From contig NZ_JAHTKI010000019.1 in NCBI RefSeq assembly GCF_019145475.1, positions 1 through 64,000 on the forward strand: 64,000 nt of DNA, given 5' to 3'. Both the position numbers and the translations under genes were made by a program. The stretch comes from Pseudomonas botevensis (GTDB taxonomy: Bacteria; Pseudomonadota; Gammaproteobacteria; Pseudomonadales; Pseudomonadaceae). The number at the start of each line of letters is the position of its first letter. The stretch's first letter is position 1. A model generated the notes under the pieces. The model had not been told where the DNA came from, made no database searches, and saw nothing but the letters and a program-made list of their open reading frames with translations. Below are positions 60,935-64,000 of the stretch, one piece after another.

Positions 60935-63900
60935 CTATACCGGTTCTGCTGCTTCAGTTTGCCATTGACTGACTGAGCCGATCTTGAACCAGATGGAGTA
61001 CATCGCCGGCAGGAACACCAGTGTCATGATGGTTCCGACGAGCGTACCTCCGATCAGTGTGTAGGCCAGCGTCCCCCAGAATACGGAGTGCGTCAGGGGG
61101 ATGAACGCCAGGATGGCTGCCAACGCTGTCAGCAACACAGGGCGGGCACGCTGCACGGTGGCTTCGATCACCGCGTGGAACGGGTCCAGTCCTTCTTGCG
61201 CGTTGTGGTGGATTTGTCCAATCAGAATCAGCGTATTGCGCATCAGAATGCCCGAAAGCGCGATCAGGCCGACCAGGGCGTTGATTCCAAACGGTTGCTG
61301 GAAGATGAGCAAGATCGGCACCACGCCAATCAACCCCAGCGGCGCGGTGAGAAACACCATCATCATCGCCGAGATCGAACGCACCTGCAGGATGATGATC
61401 AGCAGCGTGATCGCAATCATGATCGGGAGCAGCGGCAATATCGCCTTGCCGGCCTTGCCCGACTCCTCGATGGCCCCCGACTGCTCGATGCGATACCCAT
61501 CAGGCAGCTTGTCGATGACCGGCTGCAACTGCGTCATGATCACGCTCGATACGTCCGGTGGCTGCAAGCCTTCGGCAATGTCGCCGCGCACGGTAATGGT
61601 CGGCGTGCGGTCACGACGGCGAAGGATTGGTTCCTCCATGCGGACGTCGACTTCCCCTACCTGGGACAGCGGAATCCGCTGCCCCGCCGCGCCCACGAGC
61701 GTAAACCCTTGTATTTTTGCCGGGTCGAGCCGGATGTCACCCGCCGCACGCCCGGTCACCTGCACCGAACGAATGTCCTCACGAACGGCCGTGATAGGGA
61801 TTCCCGTGAGCAAAAACTGCAGCTGCTGCGCGACAGCGCTGGACGTCAGCCCCACCGCCTGCAAACGGTCCTGATCCAGGGTGAAATGCAGCGTGGGTGT
61901 CAGCGCTCCCCAGTCAGTGTTGACCGTTCTCATCATCGGGCTCGCCTGCATCACTTCCTGTACCTGGCCGGCGATCTCGCGCAATTTTGAAGGGTCAGGC
62001 CCCATCACCCGATAGGCGACAGGAAATGGCGAATAGGGGCCAAACACCAGTTGCGTCACCCTGACACGCGCTTGCGGAGCAAGCCCTTGCGCCACTGCCT
62101 CACGAAGGCGGAACTTGAGGGACTCACGCGCCTCCTGACTGTCCGTCAGCACCACAATCTTTGCGAATGACGGGTCTGGAAGCTCCGGCGCCATTGCCAG
62201 GTAGAAGCGCGGCGCACCTTGCCCGATATAGGCCGTGACGATTTTTGCTTCAGCCTGCTTTTGCAGCCAGGATTCAATCGTGGCGGTGGTGCTGCTGGTC
62301 TGCTCGATGGAGGTCCCATAGGGCATTTGCACTTCGACCAACACTTCTGGACGGTCCGATGTGGGGAAAAACTGTTTCTTGACCAGGCTCATGCCGAGAA
62401 TCGCCACGACAAACGTAGTGATAACCGTACCGGCCACCAGCCATTTGCGGGCGATCACACGCGCCAGAACCCGGCGGAAGCGGTTGTAGTTAGGAGTGTT
62501 ATAGATGGCCGTGTGGCCACCTTCGACCGTGTTGATCTTCGGCAACATCTTCACACCCAGATAGGGCGTGAAAGCCACCGCAACGACCCATGAAGCAATC
62601 AGGGCAATGCCCACGATCCAGAACATGTTGCTGGTGTACTCGCCCGCTGTTGACTGTGCGAAACCATTGGGCAAAAAGCCGATAGCGGTTACCAGCGTGC
62701 CGGAAAGCATCGGTGCGGCCGTATGACTCCAGGCATACGCGGAAGCCTTGATGCGGTCGTAGCCCTCCTCCATCTTCACCACCATCATCTCGATGGCAAT
62801 GATCGCATCGTCCACCAGCAGGCCAAGCGCCAGAATCAACGACCCGAGAGTAATACGATCGAAGTTCTTTCCAGTGGCCGCCATCACCACAAACACCACG
62901 GCCAGCGTCAACGGCACAGCCGCCGCCACCACGATACCGACATGCCAGCCCATGCTGAGAAAGCAGACAAGCATCACGACCAGCAGTGCGACGAAGAACT
63001 TGATCATGAACTCGTCGACGGCCGAACTGATATTCACAGACTGATCGGTGACCTTGGTGAGCGTCATGCCCAGCGGCATGCCCTCGTTGATGCTGGTGGT
63101 CTCTGCGTCCAATGCCTTGCCCAGGTCCAGGCCGTTCCAGCCCTCACGCATCACAACCCCCAGCAACAGAGCCTCCTCTCCGTTATTGCGCACCAGGAAC
63201 GTGGCCGGATCTTCATATCCACGCTCGACCGTCGCCACGTCCGAGAGCTTTAATGTTCGGCCTTGAACCGCAAGAGGCGTATCACGAATCTTTTGCACCT
63301 TGTCGAAGGCACCGTCGAGGCGCAGGAAGACTTGCGGCCCATCGGTTTCAATCGAGCCGGCTGGCGTGAGCACGTTCTGCTGATTCAGCGCGGCAAAGAT
63401 ATCCTGAGGTGATACGCCCAGCGTGGCCAGTCGATCATGGGAGAAGGAAACAAAGATGCGTTCAGCCTGTTCACCAATGATGTTGACCTTCTTTACTCCC
63501 GGCACGTGCAGCAGGCGCTGGCGCAACGATTCCGCATCACGCACCAGCAGCCTCTGCGGCTCGCCTTTGGCTTTCAGGGCGAACAGCGCAAATGTCACAT
63601 CTGAAAACTCGTCGTTGACCATCGGGCCAATCACACCCGCCGGTAACTTGATGGCCTCATCGTCGAGTTTTTTACGGGCCTGATAGAACTCCTCCTGCAC
63701 TTGGGAGGGAGGCGTGCGATCAAGCAGTGTCACCATCGTGAAAGCGAGACCTGGACGGGTGTAGGTTTCCGTGCGGTCATACCATTTCAATTCCTGCAGG
63801 CGTTTTTCAAGCGGCTCTGCAACCTGATCCTGCATCTCTTGCGCCGTAGCCCCCGGCCACGCGGTCACGACCGTCAGTTGCTTGACCGTAAACGGAGGAT

Positions 63901-64000
63901 CTTCCGCACGTCCCAACTGGAAGAACGACAGGACCCCTGCAACAGCGATCAGGAAGATCAGGAATACCGTGATCGAGCGCTCGCGAACGGCGATCGCCGA
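60935..64000 (-). CDS. RND efflux pump inner-membrane permease (5' end outside window)
   Basis: 1021 codons to the stop, plus one stop, with the frame open to the right edge (the visible N-terminus begins SAIAVRERSITVFLIFLIAVAG, inside helix 1). Two large periplasmic loops, TM4 with AIIAIEMMVVKMEEG (charged relay and GxxxxD-type motif, LGLLVDDAIIAIE), and the C-terminal ILMRNTLILIGQIHHNAQEGLDPFHAV copy are RND hallmarks. Adaptor and outer-membrane genes would be upstream outside the window. The GWNGLDLG and EESGKAGKAILPLLP blocks resemble the VexF/MuxB-like HAE1 branch, substrate unknown. Confidence 0.92.
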   Translation of the reverse strand, partial: SAIAVRERSITVFLIFLIAVAGVLSFFQLGRAEDPPFTVKQLTVVTAWPGATAQEMQDQVAEPLEKRLQELKWYDRTETYTRPGLAFTMVTLLDRTPPSQVQEEFYQARKKLDDEAIKLPAGVIGPMVNDEFSDVTFALFALKAKGEPQRLLVRDAESLRQRLLHVPGVKKVNIIGEQAERIFVSFSHDRLATLGVSPQDIFAALNQQNVLTPAGSIETDGPQVFLRLDGAFDKVQKIRDTPLAVQGRTLKLSDVATVERGYEDPATFLVRNNGEEALLLGVVMREGWNGLDLGKALDAETTSINEGMPLGMTLTKVTDQSVNISSAVDEFMIKFFVALLVVMLVCFLSMGWHVGIVVAAAVPLTLAVVFVVMAATGKNFDRITLGSLILALGLLVDDAIIAIEMMVVKMEEGYDRIKASAYAWSHTAAPMLSGTLVTAIGFLPNGFAQSTAGEYTSNMFWIVGIALIASWVVAVAFTPYLGVKMLPKINTVEGGHTAIYNTPNYNRFRRVLARVIARKWLVAGTVITTFVVAILGMSLVKKQFFPTSDRPEVLVEVQMPYGTSIEQTSSTTATIESWLQKQAEAKIVTAYIGQGAPRFYLAMAPELPDPSFAKIVVLTDSQEARESLKFRLREAVAQGLAPQARVRVTQLVFGPYSPFPVAYRVMGPDPSKLREIAGQVQEVMQASPMMRTVNTDWGALTPTLHFTLDQDRLQAVGLTSSAVAQQLQFLLTGIPITAVREDIRSVQVTGRAAGDIRLDPAKIQGFTLVGAAGQRIPLSQVGEVDVRMEEPILRRRDRTPTITVRGDIAEGLQPPDVSSVIMTQLQPVIDKLPDGYRIEQSGAIEESGKAGKAILPLLPIMIAITLLIIILQVRSISAMMMVFLTAPLGLIGVVPILLIFQQPFGINALVGLIALSGILMRNTLILIGQIHHNAQEGLDPFHAVIEATVQRARPVLLTALAAILAFIPLTHSVFWGTLAYTLIGGTLVGTIMTLVFLPAMYSIWFKIGSVSQWQTEAAEPV

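Overview
The window is GC-rich chromosomal DNA that reads as a Pseudomonas of the fluorescens/putida kind. The evidence is a complete benABCD operon with its benR activator, a trans-4-hydroxy-L-proline operon in the epimerase-deaminase-semialdehyde dehydrogenase-oxidase order known from P. putida, a Pseudomonas-type REP hairpin near 4935, and many TonB-dependent receptors with FecI/FecR-type signalling. No rRNA, tRNA, CRISPR array or transposase was seen. Genes run off both ends: an APC permease at base 1 and an RND pump at base 64000.

1-12263, nearly all minus strand: a TonB receptor followed by an APC permease, then a long operon read leftward from 12013. That operon holds a 2-oxoglutarate/Fe(II)-type oxygenase, a MetQNI-like importer, a complete sugar-type ABC importer and, past a REP element, a sulfite-oxidase-fold molybdoprotein. 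12264-13535 is a PI-PLC-type protein without a signal peptide. 13671-18485 is benDCBA and benR, with two tandem BenR/XylS-type boxes 21 bp apart in front of benA. 18668-21367 is a truncated Fur-like regulator and a TonB siderophore receptor.

21538-38581 is the most interesting block: what looks like a complete NIS-type (citrate/diaminopropionate) metallophore locus. One arm, on minus, has a CitE-like lyase/synthase and a very small ParB/SerK-like protein. The other, on plus, has an SbnH-like decarboxylase, SbnA, an octopine/nopaline-type dehydrogenase where staphyloferrin B clusters carry SbnB, one IucA/IucC synthetase, an MFS exporter and a class V PLP enzyme. It is followed by a FecI sigma factor behind a good Fur box, a FecR, a signalling TonB receptor paralogous to the one at 19163, and a binding-protein/permease/ATPase importer. 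Synthesis, export, sensing and re-uptake are all present.

38621-39899 holds a MarR-GNAT fusion and a small lipoprotein. 39943-42202 is an AT-rich island carrying one gene, an AAA ATPase joined to a TOPRIM-like domain (defence candidate). It is bounded by a perfect 22-bp direct repeat, one copy of which is the 3' end of the neighbouring araC-family gene. 42189-49729 is the hydroxyproline regulator, permease and catabolic genes, with a strong terminator inside the operon. 49895-55604 holds a DUF4432 protein behind a LacI-type operator, a GntR/DUF1989 pair, a MarR/methyltransferase pair behind a long palindrome, and XdhC. 55615-60696 is a molybdenum hydroxylase (2Fe-2S, Moco and three-haem cytochrome subunits) with an AraC regulator, and 60935 to the end is the RND pump.
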